This document shows positions 50,659 through 60,620 of a stretch of DNA of 62,420 nucleotides, one piece after another. The notes beneath the pieces are model-generated. The model ran no database searches and was not told the origin of the DNA. It was given only the letters and a program-made list of their open reading frames with translations. Where the stretch lies: NCBI GenBank assembly GCA_038148755.1, contig JAYQWA010000012.1, positions 1 through 62,420 on the forward strand. Reading direction: 5' to 3'. Made by a program: the position numbers and the translations under genes. Each line of letters begins with the position of its first letter. Within the stretch, counting starts at the first letter, position 1. This DNA is from UBA5109 sp038148755 (GTDB lineage: Bacteria > Pseudomonadota > Gammaproteobacteria > Pseudomonadales > Pseudohongiellaceae).

Positions 50659-51318
50659 TTGGTTTACGATTCAGATGAAGAACAAATAGAAGCGCTTAAG
50701 CGCTGGTGGGATGAAAACGGTACCCTTGTTATTGCTGGAATTGTTCTGGTACTGGCAGTGCTGTTTGGTTCGCGCTACTGGCAATCCTCACAAAGCTCAA
50801 TGGCAGAAGCCGCTTCCGATATTTATACACAGATGACAGAAGTTGTTCAGTCAAATCTTGATTTGGAAATTGATGATACGGAATTAGCAGAGGCGCTGAA
50901 TTTACATACCGAGCTTAAGAATAACTTTGCCAATTCTGTTTACAGTCGTTACTCGGCTTTATTGATGGCTCGGCTTTATGTGCAGAGAAATGAGTTGGGT
51001 GAAGCCGCTGCAGAATTACAGTGGATTATGGATAATCCAGGTCTGGGTTTCCTGAACAGTATAGATGATGAAATGGCATTAACGGCTCGTAGCCGTTTGG
51101 CGCGAGTGATTCTGGCACAAGGAAATGCTGAAGCTGCGCTGCAATTATTAAACGAAGTAGAGCCAGGGACCTTTGCAGGGACATTTGCAGAGATCGAAGG
51201 GGATGCCTATGTTGCTTTGGGCCGTATACAAGAGGCCATAGAAGCATACCAAAACGCGCTTAATGCTGGCACTAACACTGAAGTCGTTGAATTAAAACTC
51301 AACGATATCCGTTCATAG
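50659..51318 (+). CDS. yfgM: YfgM-type TPR membrane protein (SecYEG ancillary subunit)
   Basis: 219 residues from a TTG at 50659. A short cytoplasmic segment (YDSDEEQIEALKRWWDENG) precedes one membrane helix (TLVIAGIVLVLAVLFGSRYW), followed by a periplasmic TPR-like helical domain. This is the DUF2133/YfgM arrangement. In E. coli YfgM attaches PpiD to the Sec translocon and touches stress signalling. It is in its usual place between hisS and bamB. Confidence 0.92.
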   Translation: MVYDSDEEQIEALKRWWDENGTLVIAGIVLVLAVLFGSRYWQSSQSSMAEAASDIYTQMTEVVQSNLDLEIDDTELAEALNLHTELKNNFANSVYSRYSALLMARLYVQRNELGEAAAELQWIMDNPGLGFLNSIDDEMALTARSRLARVILAQGNAEAALQLLNEVEPGTFAGTFAEIEGDAYVALGRIQEAIEAYQNALNAGTNTEVVELKLNDIRS

Positions 51319-51327
51319 AACTGACAG

Positions 51328-52482
51328 ATGCAAATAATAAAAGGTAGTGTATTAGTTTTTCTGGTTGCGTTGCTGTCTGCCTGTGGCATTTTGGGTGGCG
51401 ATGAGGAAATAGAACAACCGGCTGAGCTGGTTAATTTCGATGAAGAAGTCAATTTTCGTCGCTTGTGGAGTACCAGTGTCGGCAATGGGCAGGGTGAAAA
51501 ATATAATCGCTTGCAACCAGCCATTGAAAACGGCGTAATTTATGTTGCTGCAAATAATGGTACGGTTCAGGCTTTAAACCTGGAAGACGGCAGAAGAATC
51601 TGGCAGAGCAGGCTTGCATATTTTATAAGTGGTGGTGTGGGGCTTGGCGATGATTATGTCTATCTTGGTACTGAAGACGCATCACTGATAGCGCTTGATA
51701 AAAATACCGGGGAAACGGCCTGGGTAAAAAATGCCAGTAGTGAAGTGCTGTCCGTTCCTGCCAGTGATGGTGATTATCTGGTCGTGCAATCTGTAGATGG
51801 CAGGCTGACAGGCTATGATGCCGCCACAGGAGATCAGCTGTGGATTTATGAAAGCGCTGTTCCTGCTTTGAGTATTAGAGGAACCAGTTCTCCCATTATT
51901 ATCAATGATTTTGTGCTGGCCGGATTTGAAAATGGTGATTTGGTTTCCCTGGCTATAGATAACGGTACGCTAAACTGGAATTCAAGAATTGCTGTGCCGA
52001 CCGGGCGCTCTGAAATCGAACGTATTATTGATGTTGATGGTGAACTGCTTGTTGATGGCGGTTCAGTACTGGTGACAAGTTATCAGGGCTTTTTGAGCAT
52101 GATTAATATTGCTACCGGCCAGACCTTATGGCGTGTTGAAGAATCCAGCATAACGGGAGCCAGTATTGGTTTTGGCAATGTTTATGTAAGCGATGACAGT
52201 GGACATATTAAAGCTTATCGTCGCGGTGCGCAGGAAGAGCAGGTCTGGGTCAATGACCAACTGGATTTACGTGAAATATCCAAGCCTGTCAGCTTTAGTA
52301 ACTATATCGCAGTCGGCGATTTTGAAGGTTACCTGCATTTGCTTTCCCAGGTTGATGGCCGTTTTGTCGGCAGAGTCAGGGTTGATAGAAATGGCCTGAG
52401 AAGCATCCAGACCCAGGGAGGCGTTCTTTATGCCTATGGCAATGGTGGAAATCTGGCTGCCTACAGAGTTGAAGCCGAATAA
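51328..52482 (+). CDS. bamB: Outer-membrane assembly lipoprotein BamB
   Basis: An eight-bladed beta-propeller lipoprotein of the BAM complex that inserts beta-barrel proteins. 384 residues. The signal ends with the lipobox LLSACG. PQQ-like propeller repeats recur, for example ALNLEDGRRIWQSRL, ALDKNTGETAWVKN and GYDAATGDQLWIYE. It is 9 bases after yfgM and 27 bases before der, the conserved order. Confidence 0.95.
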   Translation: MQIIKGSVLVFLVALLSACGILGGDEEIEQPAELVNFDEEVNFRRLWSTSVGNGQGEKYNRLQPAIENGVIYVAANNGTVQALNLEDGRRIWQSRLAYFISGGVGLGDDYVYLGTEDASLIALDKNTGETAWVKNASSEVLSVPASDGDYLVVQSVDGRLTGYDAATGDQLWIYESAVPALSIRGTSSPIIINDFVLAGFENGDLVSLAIDNGTLNWNSRIAVPTGRSEIERIIDVDGELLVDGGSVLVTSYQGFLSMINIATGQTLWRVEESSITGASIGFGNVYVSDDSGHIKAYRRGAQEEQVWVNDQLDLREISKPVSFSNYIAVGDFEGYLHLLSQVDGRFVGRVRVDRNGLRSIQTQGGVLYAYGNGGNLAAYRVEAE

Positions 52483-52509
52483 ACGTAATTTTACTCCTTT
52501 GGATCAATT

Positions 52510-53913
52510 ATGATTCCTGTACTGGCCCTGGTGGGTCGACCTAATGTTGGAAAATCAACGCTGTTTAACCGTTTGACGCGAAGCCGTGATGCTCTGGTTG
52601 CTGATTTTGCAGGTCTGACCCGTGACCGGCAATACGGGGAAGCTACGCATAATGAACGGCCGTTCATTGTGATTGATACCGGTGGTATTGATGGCAGTGA
52701 AGAAGGTATCGATGCGCCAATGGCGGGTCAAGCATTGCTTGCCATCGAAGAAGCTGATCTAACCTTATTACTGGTTGATGGCAGAACGGGTCTTAACCCC
52801 GGCGATCAACATATTGTTGAATATCTGCGTCGACAGCAAAAACCTTTTATCGTTGCTGTTAATAAAACTGATGGGATTGATCAGGATGTTGCCATGGGTG
52901 ATTTTTATCAGTTGGGTTCTAATGAGATTTACCCGATAGCAGCAACGCAGGGTAGGGGCATCAGCAGTATGTTGGATCAACTACTGGCAGATTTTCCTGT
53001 AGAAGATGATATAAAAGCAGAGGAAGAGGATGCTGGCATAAAGATCGCCGTGGCAGGCCGGCCTAATGTGGGCAAGTCTACTCTGGTGAATCGCTTGCTC
53101 GGAGAAGAAAGAGTCGTTGTGTTTGATCAGCCCGGTACAACCCGGGACAGTGTCTATATACCCTTCGAAAGACGGGGACAGCTTTATACCTTAATTGATA
53201 CGGCCGGTATCCGTCGTCGTGGCAAGACCAAAGAAGTTATCGAAAAATTCTCTGTTGTTAAATCCTTGCAGGCCATACAGGATGCAAATGTTGTGGTGTT
53301 ATTGATTGATGCCCGTGAAAGTATTGTGGAGCAGGACTTGCACTTACTTGGCTATGTATTGGAAACAGGCAGAGCTTTGGTTATCGCTTTGAATAAATGG
53401 GATGGGATGTCTGAGTTCGAGAAGGACAATGTAAAAAAAGATATCAGACGCCGTTTTGTGTTCGTGGATTTTGCCAAAATTCATTTCATTTCTGCCTTGC
53501 ATGGTACGGGTGTTGGTAATTTGTATAAGTCGATAGATGCCGCCTATGCCTCTGCATCACGTAAATTACTGACGCCGAAATTGAATGAAATGCTACAGAG
53601 AGCCGTGGCTGAACATGCTCCTCCCATGCATAATAATCGACGTATTAAATTAAGGTATGCGCATGCTGGCGGCAAGAATCCGCCACTGATTGTGATTCAC
53701 GGTAAACAAACAGAAAAATTACCGAGCAGTTATGTGAAATATCTAGAAAAAACATTTCGTAAATATCTGAAACTTGAAGGGACTCCTATACGGATTGAGT
53801 TGCGTAGTGACGAAAATCCTTACACAAAAGCTGAAGCCGATTTGACAGATCAACAGATTGCCAGAAAAAGGCGTATTAAGAAAAACAGAGAGTATTTAAA
53901 GACAAAATCATGA
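52510..53913 (+). CDS. der: Ribosome assembly GTPase Der (EngA)
   Basis: A double-GTPase needed for 50S maturation. 467 residues with two G domains, each with a GRPNVGKST P-loop (9-17 and about 182-190). Switch and NKxD motifs are visible (LTRDRQYGE, DTGGID, VNKTDG in domain 1; TTRDSVYIP, DTAGIRRRGK, NKWDGM in domain 2). A KH-like C-terminal domain (about 355-467) follows. It overlaps the next gene by four bases. Confidence 0.97.
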   Translation: MIPVLALVGRPNVGKSTLFNRLTRSRDALVADFAGLTRDRQYGEATHNERPFIVIDTGGIDGSEEGIDAPMAGQALLAIEEADLTLLLVDGRTGLNPGDQHIVEYLRRQQKPFIVAVNKTDGIDQDVAMGDFYQLGSNEIYPIAATQGRGISSMLDQLLADFPVEDDIKAEEEDAGIKIAVAGRPNVGKSTLVNRLLGEERVVVFDQPGTTRDSVYIPFERRGQLYTLIDTAGIRRRGKTKEVIEKFSVVKSLQAIQDANVVVLLIDARESIVEQDLHLLGYVLETGRALVIALNKWDGMSEFEKDNVKKDIRRRFVFVDFAKIHFISALHGTGVGNLYKSIDAAYASASRKLLTPKLNEMLQRAVAEHAPPMHNNRRIKLRYAHAGGKNPPLIVIHGKQTEKLPSSYVKYLEKTFRKYLKLEGTPIRIELRSDENPYTKAEADLTDQQIARKRRIKKNREYLKTKS

Positions 53914-54626
53914 AGCCAATGCTTATTATAAAAACAGGCAAGACGGTACAAACGGCTTATGCAAAAGCCGGTGATTTTGAGCTCTGGATTCTCAGCGCTA
54001 TGCAAGCTGAAGCCAGTGATTGTATTGTGGTTGAAGTCTTTAAAGGTGAAAAACTGCCACCAAATGATGAGGTCCGCGGAGCGGTGATAACCGGCTCTCC
54101 GGCGATGGTTACAGACAGGCTTGACTGGAGTGAATATACGGCGGAGTGGTTACGTCAGGCCATTTCAAGGCAACTGCCAATATTAGGTATTTGTTATGGT
54201 CACCAATTGCTTGCGCATGCCTTGGGTGGACGGGTCGATTATCATCCCAAAGGCCGGGAAATCGGGACTACTGTGGTCTCATCCTTGACGGAAAGTAAGG
54301 AAGATATTTTATTCGCTGATATTACTGAGCCTTTCACTGTGCATGTGAGTCATTTGCAGAGTGTCATGGAGTTACCATCGGCTGCAACAGTATTGGCCAG
54401 TAACGATTTTGATTCATTTCATGCTGTAAGATTTTCTGATCTTTGCTGGGGATTACAATTTCATCCTGAATTTGAAGAGCTCGCCATGTGTTCATATATT
54501 GAAGAGCGTCAGCAAGATTTAAGAAAAGAGGGATTGGATGTTGAAGCTCTGCTGGCGGAAGTAAAACCGACACCGGTTGCACGTAAGATTCTTACTGATT
54601 TTTACAGGCTTGCCAGTAAGCTATAG
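53910..54626 (+). CDS. Class I glutamine amidotransferase-like protein
   Basis: 238 residues of the GATase1 fold. The nucleophile is C95 in LGICYGHQLL, with a His-x-Glu pair in GLQFHPEFEE. Stand-alone proteins of this kind resemble the amidase half of GuaA or the YfeJ group and may release ammonia from glutamine or gamma-glutamyl compounds; no synthase partner is adjacent. It is coupled to der by a 4-base overlap (ATGA) and runs tail to tail into ppk1. Confidence 0.88.
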   Translation: MKPMLIIKTGKTVQTAYAKAGDFELWILSAMQAEASDCIVVEVFKGEKLPPNDEVRGAVITGSPAMVTDRLDWSEYTAEWLRQAISRQLPILGICYGHQLLAHALGGRVDYHPKGREIGTTVVSSLTESKEDILFADITEPFTVHVSHLQSVMELPSAATVLASNDFDSFHAVRFSDLCWGLQFHPEFEELAMCSYIEERQQDLRKEGLDVEALLAEVKPTPVARKILTDFYRLASKL

Positions 54627-54646
54627 ATTTCTCTTACTCAATATAA

Positions 54647-56737
54647 CTACTCAGTATAATTTTTTAATAAAATTTGCTGGGCGGACCTTGCTTTATTACC
54701 TGCAAGAACACTTTTCTTATAACTGCCATCGGGCTGTAAAATCCAGGATTGCGTATTGTCAGCCAGATAATTCATCAGACATTCCTTGATTACTTTCTTT
54801 TTCATGCGTTTGTCTTCGATAGGGAAACAGGTTTCTATCCGCCTGAAGAAGTTTCTATCCATCCAGTCTGCACTGGAACCAAACAGTTGAATGTCGCCGC
54901 CATGATGAAAGTAAAAAATACGCGAATGTTCAAGAAAACGTCCGATAATTGAGCGTACATGAATATTCTCTGAAATACCTTTGATCCCGGGTCTCAGGCA
55001 GCATATGCCCCGCACGATCAAATCAATTTTTACGCCGGCCTGAGAGGCTCTGTAAAGTGCCTTGATGATTTCAGGCTCCACCAGGGAATTCATTTTTGCA
55101 ATGATGCGGGCAGTTTCACCTTTCAGGGCATTTTCGGTTTCGATCTGAATGAATTCGATCATGGATTTATGTAAGGTAAAAGGGGCCTGAATGACTTTTT
55201 TAAATTTTCCGGCTTTACCCAGGGCAGTGAGTTGCTGGAACACTTTCTGAACATCGTCGGTGATCGCAGTATCGCTACTGAGCATACCCAGGTCAGTATA
55301 CATACGGGCTGTTTTCGGATGGTAATTTCCTGTGCCGAGGTGAACATAACGTTTTAACTGGCGACCTTCACGTCTAATCACAAGTATCATTTTGGCATGA
55401 GTTTTATGACCAACGACGCCATAGCTGACATGGACACCCGCGTTTTGCAGTTCGTTGGCCAGTTCGATATTTTCTTCTTCATCAAAACGCGCACGCAGCT
55501 CAATTACGACAGTGACTTCTTTACCAGCATGGGCAGCTGCAATCAGGGCTTCGACGATATTGGAGTCATCACCTGTTCTGTATAAGGTTTGTTTAATAGC
55601 CAGTACATCAGGGTCAGTAGCCGCTTGCCGTAAAAAATCAACCACCGGCGCAAATGATTGAAAAGGATGATGCAGAAAAACATCGCCTTTCTTGATGGTT
55701 TCAAATATGTTTTCAGAGCGGATCAGCCGATTTTGCAATGCCGGCGCGAAGGGTGGAAACTTCAGCTCAGGCTGATTAACCATGCTCGATACGGCCATCA
55801 TGCGATTCAGGTTTACCGGACCATCAACCAAGTAAATGTCTGAGGTTTGCAGATTAAACTTGTGCATAAGGAAATCTACAATTTCCTGTGGACAACGATT
55901 TGAAACTTCGAGCCTGACGACTTCAGCAAAACGTCTGGATGGCAACTCACCCTCAAGAGCGCGCATTAAGTCGCCGGCTTCTTCTTCACTGACATACAGG
56001 TCACTATTGCGTGTTGCCCTGAATTCGTAGCAACCTGTTACCGCCATGCCTGGAAATAAATCAGTGGCATGCTTATGAATTATTGAGGAAAGAAAAACAA
56101 AATCATATTTATGGCTGGCGCAAGAGACTGGCAACTGTATCAGTCGGGGTAACGCTCTGGGAGCCTGTACAATCGCTATCCCGGTGTTTCTACCGAAAGC
56201 ATCTTTACCTTCCAGTGTAATAATAAAATTTAAGCTTTTATTTAATACTTTAGGAAAGGGGTGTGCAGGATCCAGGCCCACCGGGCTAAGGACCGGTAAA
56301 AGTTCTCGATTAAAATATTTTTTTATCCAGGCTAACTGGGTTTGATTCCACCTGTCATGATGCAGAAAGTGGATATCTTGTTTAGAAAGCGCAGGCAACA
56401 GCTCATCATTGAGAATTTTGTATTGGTGGGCCTGTAACTCATGTGCAATCTGGTTGATTAACTCTAATTGTTCGGATGGGCTTAAATTATCCGGTCCACG
56501 CTGAGTAGAACCATAGGAAACCTGTTGTTTTAGGCCGGAAACACGGATTTCAAAAAACTCATCCATATTGGAGCTGGCGATACAAAGAAAAAACAAGCGT
56601 TCAAGCAAAGGATTCTTTTTGTCTCTGGCCTGTGCCAGTACGCGGCGGTTAAATTCAAGCAGGCTTAATTCCCTATTAATAAAATAATCAGAGTTATCCA
56701 GATCCAGCTCTTTAACCTGTGGTGCGATTGTATTCAT
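54647..56737 (-). CDS. ppk1: Polyphosphate kinase 1
   Basis: It reversibly polymerises the gamma-phosphate of ATP into polyphosphate at the membrane. 696 residues, full length. The N-terminal DNSDYFINRELSLLEFNRRVL and SNMDEFFEIRVSG are family signatures. The autophosphorylated histidine is in VGHKTHAKMILVIRREG, and a second catalytic His region is around YHPKTARMYTDLG. Its ATG overlaps the stop codon of the upstream methyltransferase gene (ATGA), so the two are translationally coupled. Confidence 0.97.
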   Translation of the reverse strand: MNTIAPQVKELDLDNSDYFINRELSLLEFNRRVLAQARDKKNPLLERLFFLCIASSNMDEFFEIRVSGLKQQVSYGSTQRGPDNLSPSEQLELINQIAHELQAHQYKILNDELLPALSKQDIHFLHHDRWNQTQLAWIKKYFNRELLPVLSPVGLDPAHPFPKVLNKSLNFIITLEGKDAFGRNTGIAIVQAPRALPRLIQLPVSCASHKYDFVFLSSIIHKHATDLFPGMAVTGCYEFRATRNSDLYVSEEEAGDLMRALEGELPSRRFAEVVRLEVSNRCPQEIVDFLMHKFNLQTSDIYLVDGPVNLNRMMAVSSMVNQPELKFPPFAPALQNRLIRSENIFETIKKGDVFLHHPFQSFAPVVDFLRQAATDPDVLAIKQTLYRTGDDSNIVEALIAAAHAGKEVTVVIELRARFDEEENIELANELQNAGVHVSYGVVGHKTHAKMILVIRREGRQLKRYVHLGTGNYHPKTARMYTDLGMLSSDTAITDDVQKVFQQLTALGKAGKFKKVIQAPFTLHKSMIEFIQIETENALKGETARIIAKMNSLVEPEIIKALYRASQAGVKIDLIVRGICCLRPGIKGISENIHVRSIIGRFLEHSRIFYFHHGGDIQLFGSSADWMDRNFFRRIETCFPIEDKRMKKKVIKECLMNYLADNTQSWILQPDGSYKKSVLAGNKARSAQQILLKNYTE

Positions 56738-57363
56738 TTTGAATTTTTAATAATTAAGAGATAACCTTCTTTTTCTTTGGGTTCACTGATTTTAACTTCA
56801 ATTGATTCTGCATTAAAATTTTTAGCGCAGCGTTTAGCCAGCTTCAAAAAAGGGGAGCGGCCGGGATCTGCAATAATTATTCTTGGTACCCCTGCTTTAA
56901 GGGCTTTGTTTATCATTTTATATAAAGGGTCAATCAGTTCTTTCCAGAAACAGATGTCGCCACCGACAATCAAATCCTGCTTAGCCAGAGTGTTGCGTTT
57001 AAGATTTTCATAACGCGAAACACTTTTTTTGACTTTTACGCCATTAGCCTTGGCATGTAATTTCAAAAAGGGGAATACATGTTTGTCAGCATCTACACCT
57101 GTTACTTGTGCCTTAAATACTTTTGCACAGTAGATTGACAATATTCCCCAGCCACAGCCTACTTCCATAATATTGGATTTTAACTTTGGCGGGTTGGCAT
57201 CAAGGTAGTCAATAATAAAAAAACTTGAATACCAAATTTTGTGACCGTGTATTTCAGGATCGTTGTTTAAATCGAGCAGTTTATTAATGGCTTTCGATTT
57301 ATTTTTAAAAACAGTCAACCCGCGGACTATCTTGGTATCTGCAGCGGCCACAACTTTCCTCAT
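56734..57363 (-). CDS. Class I SAM-dependent methyltransferase (PrmA/METTL20-like)
   Basis: 209 residues. The SAM-binding motif I reads NIMEVGCGWGILSIY, followed by an acidic motif II, VTGVDADKHVF, and motif IV, DLIVGGDICFW. The N-terminal HGHKIWYSSFFIIDYL and the GGDICFW segment recall protein-lysine or nicotinamide-type methyltransferases of the METTL20/PrmA branch, but the substrate is not recognisable. It forms an operon with ppk1 through a 4-base overlap. A link to polyphosphate metabolism is not known. Confidence 0.75.
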   Translation of the reverse strand: MRKVVAAADTKIVRGLTVFKNKSKAINKLLDLNNDPEIHGHKIWYSSFFIIDYLDANPPKLKSNIMEVGCGWGILSIYCAKVFKAQVTGVDADKHVFPFLKLHAKANGVKVKKSVSRYENLKRNTLAKQDLIVGGDICFWKELIDPLYKMINKALKAGVPRIIIADPGRSPFLKLAKRCAKNFNAESIEVKISEPKEKEGYLLIIKNSK

Positions 57364-57603
57364 TTAATAAAAGTCGTAAACAGAAAGTTTATTACAACTT
57401 TGTTAAGAGATGATTAATCTAAACTCAATTTCACTTTCCTAACCAGCGGTTCAAATAAGGCCAGAAAATTCAAACTAAACAGCATAAAATTCTACGCTGA
57501 TCAGAGCGCTTAATCAATAAAGTGAGAAGTGAAACGGTTTATAGATGGCTTGGTCAGACAGAAATAAAAATCACCGTGGACGAGCAGAGCTTTTCAGTAG
57601 AGA
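57364..57603. other. Intergenic stretch between xseA and the methyltransferase gene
   Basis: About 240 AT-rich bases that should hold the promoter of the methyltransferase-ppk1 pair (minus strand) and the 3' end of the xseA transcript. No hairpin with a U-tract and no convincing gene are visible. Confidence 0.55.
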
Positions 57604-58989
57604 CTATTTCTTGCTGGCAGTTTTATTGACTTCAATGACGCTTGAGACAACTTCTCCTTTGTGCAGGCGTGTCCGTAAGGTGGCTCCATGGCTGACAGCG
57701 TCAGCTTGTGTAATCAGATTATTCTCGGCATCGTAGGTCATGGAGTACCCCCGACTTAAAATATTTAAAGGGCTTAGGTTATTCAGGGCGCGACCGAGAT
57801 CAGCAAATTTAAATTGTGCATTTTGCAGCGATTTAAGAGTGGCTTTTTGCAAGCTGGCGGCAAGGTAACGATTGTTTTGCTGCTGTTCGCGGATTAAAGC
57901 AAGAGGTGAATGTTGAATGAGTCCATGAAGCAGTTCTTTTATGGCAGTTTTATTTTGAGTTAAATAAAAATGAAATTCGCGACGCATTTTTATTTCCAGA
58001 TCATCCAATCTTTGCGCCTGTTCCTGTAAGCGGCGTCCCGGGTGTTTGATCTGTTTTCTTAGCCAGTTCAGGTTTTGTCTGGAATGATTTAGTTTTTCTT
58101 TCATTATATTGCTTAGCTGAATCTGGTAAGCACTAAAAATCGCCATAAAATCGTCTTGATCCGGGCTCAGTAGTTCAGCAGCAGCAGAGGGTGTTGCCGC
58201 TCTGATATCGGCTACAAAATCGGCAATTGTAAAATCGACTTCATGGCCAACCGCGCTGACAATAGGAAGTTCAGAATCAAAAATGGCACGTGCCAGTTTT
58301 TCATCATTGAAGGCCCATAAATCTTCAAGTGAGCCACCGCCACGGCCAATGATTAAGACATCAAGGTTTTTTAGACAGCCTTGTTTAAGGTTTGCCAGCT
58401 TAATGGCATTAATCATGCCGGGTGCAGCTTCATTGCCCTGCACTGAAACAGGTAATATGGTTACAGGAATAGCTGGGAAACGGCGCGCCAGCACACTAAT
58501 GATGTCTCTTATTGCCGCCCCGCTTGGTGAGGTAATAACACCAATATGCTCAGGTAGTATTGGTAGTTTTTGTTTGAATTCATCATTAAATAAACCTTCA
58601 TTTTGCAGTTTATTTTTTAGTGCCTCAAAAGCAATTCGCAGGGCCCCTTCACCCAGAGGACTGATGGATTGCACAATTAACTGATAATCGCCACGACCTT
58701 CATAGAGACTCAATTTCGCTTTTAATTGAATCTGCATACCTTCCCTGGGTTTGATTTTCACATACTGGTTACGCCCTTTAAACATCGCGCAACGCACCTG
58801 TGCATGCTCATCCTTTAAAGTGAAGTACCAATGGCCGGAAGCTGGCATGGCAATATTGGAAAGTTCTCCTTCAACCAGAACCGCGGGGAAATTTTCTTCC
58901 AGTAAGAAGCGGGCTGACCGATTAAGATCGGAAACGCTATAGACGGTTTCATTTGAGGAATTAGTGCTATTAAAGAGGTCGTCACTCAT
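57604..58989 (-). CDS. xseA: Exodeoxyribonuclease VII large subunit
   Basis: The nuclease subunit of ExoVII, which degrades single-stranded DNA from both ends. 461 residues. The N-terminal OB fold (YSVSDLNRSARFLLEENFPAVLVEGELS, then HWYFTLKDEHAQVRCAMFKG) is followed by the catalytic domain with GVITSPSGAAIRDI, DVLIIGRGGGSLEDLWAFNDE and VSAVGHEVDFTIADFVADIRAATPSAAAE. A coiled coil near 285-400 binds XseB. It is divergent from guaB, the standard gammaproteobacterial layout; xseB is elsewhere. Confidence 0.97.
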   Translation of the reverse strand: MSDDLFNSTNSSNETVYSVSDLNRSARFLLEENFPAVLVEGELSNIAMPASGHWYFTLKDEHAQVRCAMFKGRNQYVKIKPREGMQIQLKAKLSLYEGRGDYQLIVQSISPLGEGALRIAFEALKNKLQNEGLFNDEFKQKLPILPEHIGVITSPSGAAIRDIISVLARRFPAIPVTILPVSVQGNEAAPGMINAIKLANLKQGCLKNLDVLIIGRGGGSLEDLWAFNDEKLARAIFDSELPIVSAVGHEVDFTIADFVADIRAATPSAAAELLSPDQDDFMAIFSAYQIQLSNIMKEKLNHSRQNLNWLRKQIKHPGRRLQEQAQRLDDLEIKMRREFHFYLTQNKTAIKELLHGLIQHSPLALIREQQQNNRYLAASLQKATLKSLQNAQFKFADLGRALNNLSPLNILSRGYSMTYDAENNLITQADAVSHGATLRTRLHKGEVVSSVIEVNKTASKK

Positions 58990-59065
58990 CGTCTAATAAT
59001 ACCTGAAAATGTAAGTCTGTTTTTAAGTTTTCCAGAGGCTGTTACACGACAGCTTTAGCTATCTA

Positions 59066-59094
59066 TTTACTGGATGCAGGCATGAGTTTATAAT
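59066..59094 (+). promoter_or_regulatory. Predicted sigma-70 promoter of guaBA
   Basis: TATAAT at 59089-59094 with TTTACT (59066-59071) as a -35, 17 bases apart, about 42 bases upstream of the guaB ATG. The GCGCGC immediately after the -10 resembles a GC-rich discriminator, typical of genes under stringent control. Confidence 0.6.
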
Positions 59095-59136
59095 AGCGCG
59101 CTTTCCCGATTCCGGGATTTGGTGGAAAGTGACGCT

Positions 59137-60615
59137 ATGCTACGAATTGTAGAAGATGCTTTAACCTTTGATGATGTCCTTTTAGTTCCCGCACACTCTC
59201 TGGTGCACCCCAACTCGGTCGAATTAAAGACCCGCCTGACACGAGACATACAATTAAATATTCCTTTGGTTTCCTCAGCGATGGATACGGTGACTGAGTC
59301 ACGTCTGGCGATTGCGATGGCACAGGAAGGCGGACTGGGCATTATGCACAGAAGCATGAGCATTGAGGACCAAGCTCGTGAAGTCCGGACAGTAAAGAAA
59401 TATGAAAGTGGGGTAGTCACCGACCCGATTTACGTTACCCCAAATACCACCATTCGCAAATTATTGGACACAATTAATGAGCATCGGATATCCGGGATGC
59501 CAGTCGTTGAAAGTAGCGATAGTGATAACCTGGTAGGTATTGTAACCAGCAGGGATGTTCGTTTTGAAAATGATTTAAATGCCACTATTGATAAAATCAT
59601 GACACCAAAAGATCGCCTGGTAACGGTACAGGAAGGGGCGGATCTGGGCGATGTTAAAAAGTTGATGCATAAACACCGGATTGAAAAAGTATTGGTGGTC
59701 AATGACAAATTCCAGCTGAAAGGCCTGGTGACCTTAAAAGATATACGCAAGGCAGAAGATTTTCCGAATGCCTGTAAAGATATCCTTGGACAGTTACGAG
59801 TTGGTGCAGCGGTAGGCACGGGGCCTGATACTGAAGATCGGGTGCGAGCCCTGGTTAATGCAGGAGTAGATGTGATCGTGGTGGATTCTTCCCATGGTCA
59901 CTCTCAGGAAGTCATAGACCGAATCGTGGAAATTAAGAAGACTTTTCCGGCATTACCAATCATTGGCGGTAATGTAGCTACTGCGGCCGGTGCCAGGGCC
60001 CTGGCAGATGCGGGTGTTGATGCGGTGAAAGTAGGTATTGGCCCCGGCTCTATTTGTACAACAAGGATCGTGACTGGCGTCGGGGTGCCACAAATCACAG
60101 CGGTAGCCAATGTGGCAGAAGAGTTAAAAGATACTGATATTACGATCATCTCTGATGGTGGTATTCGTTTTTCCGGTGATATTGCCAAGGCCATAGCGGC
60201 TGGTGCCAATGTTGTGATGATAGGCAGTTTACTGGCAGGCACCGAAGAGGCCCCTGGTGAAGTAGAGCTGTATCAGGGACGCTCGTATAAAGCTTATCGT
60301 GGTATGGGGTCGGTAGGGGCAATGTCGAAAACCCATAGTTCCAGTGACCGTTATTTCCAGGATATAGAAGCCGGTGCTGCGAAACTGGTGCCTGAAGGCA
60401 TTGAAGGTCGGGTTCCCTATAAAGGCCCCATGACAGAAATAATCTATCAACTAACTGGTGGTATTCGTGCCAGTATGGGATTGACTGGCTGTAGGGATAT
60501 TGAGGAAATGCGGGTTAAGCCGGAATTTGTGAAGATAACGAGTGCAGGCGTTTCGGAAAGTCACGTACATGACGTGAGTATTACCAAGGAAGCACCCAAC
60601 TACCGAGTAAGCTGA
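59137..60615 (+). CDS. guaB: IMP dehydrogenase
   Basis: It oxidises IMP to XMP with NAD+, the committed step of GMP synthesis. 492 residues from the ATG at 59137; the frame is open from a GTG at 59119, but MLRIVEDALTFDDVLLVPAHS is the conserved start. Two CBS domains lie at about 95-200 and interrupt the TIM barrel. The catalytic cysteine is in GIGPGSICTTR, and the flap contains KTHSSSDRYFQ. It is followed by guaA after a gap that contains REP-like repeats. Confidence 0.97.
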   Translation: MLRIVEDALTFDDVLLVPAHSLVHPNSVELKTRLTRDIQLNIPLVSSAMDTVTESRLAIAMAQEGGLGIMHRSMSIEDQAREVRTVKKYESGVVTDPIYVTPNTTIRKLLDTINEHRISGMPVVESSDSDNLVGIVTSRDVRFENDLNATIDKIMTPKDRLVTVQEGADLGDVKKLMHKHRIEKVLVVNDKFQLKGLVTLKDIRKAEDFPNACKDILGQLRVGAAVGTGPDTEDRVRALVNAGVDVIVVDSSHGHSQEVIDRIVEIKKTFPALPIIGGNVATAAGARALADAGVDAVKVGIGPGSICTTRIVTGVGVPQITAVANVAEELKDTDITIISDGGIRFSGDIAKAIAAGANVVMIGSLLAGTEEAPGEVELYQGRSYKAYRGMGSVGAMSKTHSSSDRYFQDIEAGAAKLVPEGIEGRVPYKGPMTEIIYQLTGGIRASMGLTGCRDIEEMRVKPEFVKITSAGVSESHVHDVSITKEAPNYRVS

Positions 60616-60620
60616 TATAT

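Noticed and set aside
54627..54646. Terminator between the amidotransferase gene and ppk1
   Set aside because: Only 20 bases with no inverted repeat.
57545..57736. A 63-codon plus-strand frame starting MAWSDRNKNHRGRAEL
   Set aside because: No ribosome-binding site; two thirds of it is antisense to the end of xseA; composition unlike a conserved protein.
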